NCBI GenBank assembly: GCA_019359315.1
Contig: JAHHHO010000006.1
Span: 92,289 to 156,288 of the forward strand
Direction of reading: 5' to 3'
Source: Myxacorys californica WJT36-NPBG1
GTDB lineage: Bacteria > Cyanobacteriota > Cyanobacteriia > Leptolyngbyales > Leptolyngbyaceae
Length of the DNA stretch: 64,000 nucleotides
A program made the position numbers and the translations under genes. This document shows positions 63,195 through 64,000 of this stretch, in pieces (within the stretch, counting starts at the first letter, position 1; each line of letters opens with the position of its first letter). The notes beneath the pieces were generated by a model, which was not told where the DNA came from, did not search any database, and saw only the letters and a program-made list of their open reading frames with translations.

Positions 63195-63460
63195 GTCTAT
63201 CGACCGTAATTAAACCGAAAAGCAAGGCTGGAATCTGTTCGTATCAGCAACGATAAAGTGATTGGTGAACGGGTTAATAGATGCCTCAACTCACCAGTAG
63301 AATCGTCAACTTAACAACTAGTCCCAGCACAATTATCAATCTGTTGCTTCAGCATTGCCCAGTCATTGGATGAGTTGGAAGCTAGTATCTGGACTTGACG
63401 ATCATTCTGCACTTCAACAATGTCCTTGTTTAAGGACCTTGCTATAGATTACTGAAGAGC

Positions 63461-63670
63461 TTAACCAACGAGGTGTAGCAGATCACGCACGACACTGTAC
63501 CCTCCCAAATCCCAGATCAGATAGGCAAGGAAACCGATCATGGCGAGCCGACCATTCCATAGCTCAGCTTGAGGGTTCCAACCAAACAGAAAAGCGTTGC
63601 GATCGACACCGTTGTATGCACTTGCGACAGGAGGTAAGTCAGTGCTGGGACGAGTTTTTTGAGATTGCAT
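63461..63670 (-). CDS. hli: High light-inducible (Hlip) chlorophyll-binding protein
   Basis: 69 residues. The single helix carries the LHC chlorophyll-binding motif A-E-L-W-N-G-R-L-A-M-I-G-F (Glu36, Asn39, Arg41), preceded by F-L-F-G-W-N-P-Q. Hlips bind chlorophyll and carotenoid and protect photosystem assembly under high light. AAGGA lies 9 nt before the ATG. The upstream 63671-63800 should hold the light-responsive promoter; no clear HLR1 element is identified by eye. Confidence 0.93.
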   Translation of the reverse strand: MQSQKTRPSTDLPPVASAYNGVDRNAFLFGWNPQAELWNGRLAMIGFLAYLIWDLGGYSVVRDLLHLVG

Positions 63671-63800
63671 GGTTTGAATTCCTTAACGAATTGTTATGCT
63701 TCTAATCGTAATGAAACCGGTGGCTGCCAAAGTCTATCTGTAGTTCCAAGTGGTAGTCCTGCTAAAGCATGAAACTAGATAGCATTAAAAAGTGACGTAA

Positions 63801-64000
63801 AGTACAGAGCATCCTAAACTTCAAACCATTGAATGTAAGGATGACTGCAAAGATAAGATTGCGATTCATCTGCTAACTCAAGTTGCGAGTTACGAGAGGT
63901 GGCATCGTAGGGTGAATCAAATTGCAGGAGAAGTTGCTCGAACCAGATTACGATTCGAGCAGGTTTTGTCAGAATCGATTGGCTCAGTCGATGAACGCCG
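63801..64000 (+). CDS. Open frame running off the window (possible partial gene)
   Basis: After a stop at 63798 the frame stays open to the edge and reads L-L-T-Q-V-A-S-Y-E-R-W-H-R-R-V-N-Q-I-A-G-E-V-A-R-T-R-L-R-F-E-Q-V, an amphipathic protein-like stretch. The only start candidate is GTG at 63912. No family is recognised; the sequence beyond the window would decide. Confidence 0.3.

Overview
The window is chromosomal DNA of a cyanobacterium. It encodes photosystem I subunit PsaD, the photosystem I assembly factor Ycf3, a high-light-inducible chlorophyll-binding protein and a CpcT/CpeT-type protein. It is also dense in the HIP1 octamer GCGATCGC typical of cyanobacterial genomes. Sucrose synthase, the DevC/DevA-type ABC transporter, a manganese catalase and many dispersed palindromes suggest a filamentous, Leptolyngbya-like genus. 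That genus guess is inference; no rRNA or tRNA gene is visible to test it.

Layout. 0-10 kb: end of an SDR/NmrA gene, a DUF92 membrane protein, a VOC protein, a lipase-like hydrolase, a degenerate 21-bp repeat tract, an exported CpcT-like protein, gatC, ycf3, a large conserved membrane protein, a SpoIID-like protein and rnz. 10-24 kb: cobU, a GT2 glycosyltransferase, an LpxB-related protein, a zinc alcohol dehydrogenase, ftsW, thrC, a small c-type cytochrome and several small cyanobacterial proteins. 24-33.8 kb: devC and devA (no devB), smc and a PRC-barrel protein. 33.9-36.6 kb is the most accessory part: a BrnT/BrnA-type toxin-antitoxin pair, a HAD phosphatase, a 63-bp tandem repeat and a Uma2 protein. 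36.6-46 kb: CIRCE-controlled groL, aroF behind an attenuator-like leader, prmA, serA and a urate-degradation pair (hpxO-uraH). 46-60.8 kb: trpE, psaD, a DICT-GAF histidine kinase, manganese catalase, a cyanoexosortase-associated protein, cobN, sucrose synthase and minC. 60.8-64 kb is gene-poor: an SDR gene broken by an in-frame stop, an inverted-repeat element, two small membrane proteins (one a Hlip) and an open frame running off the window.

Most genes are single or paired rather than in large operons. The clear couplings are hpxO-uraH (1-nt overlap), brnT-brnA (17-nt overlap) and probably serA-prmA. The most interesting regulatory candidate is the aroF leader. There, a 32-codon Phe-containing reading frame contains a strong intrinsic terminator and ends inside the aroF start. 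A second hairpin/terminator switch lies about 140 bp further upstream. Other unusual items are the 63-bp repeat whose units each carry a Shine-Dalgarno-ATG and a GGTCGCGACC palindrome, the 21-bp repeat tract, the doubly damaged SDR gene, a coding-looking frame with no standard start at 19311-19550, and several perfect intergenic palindromes.
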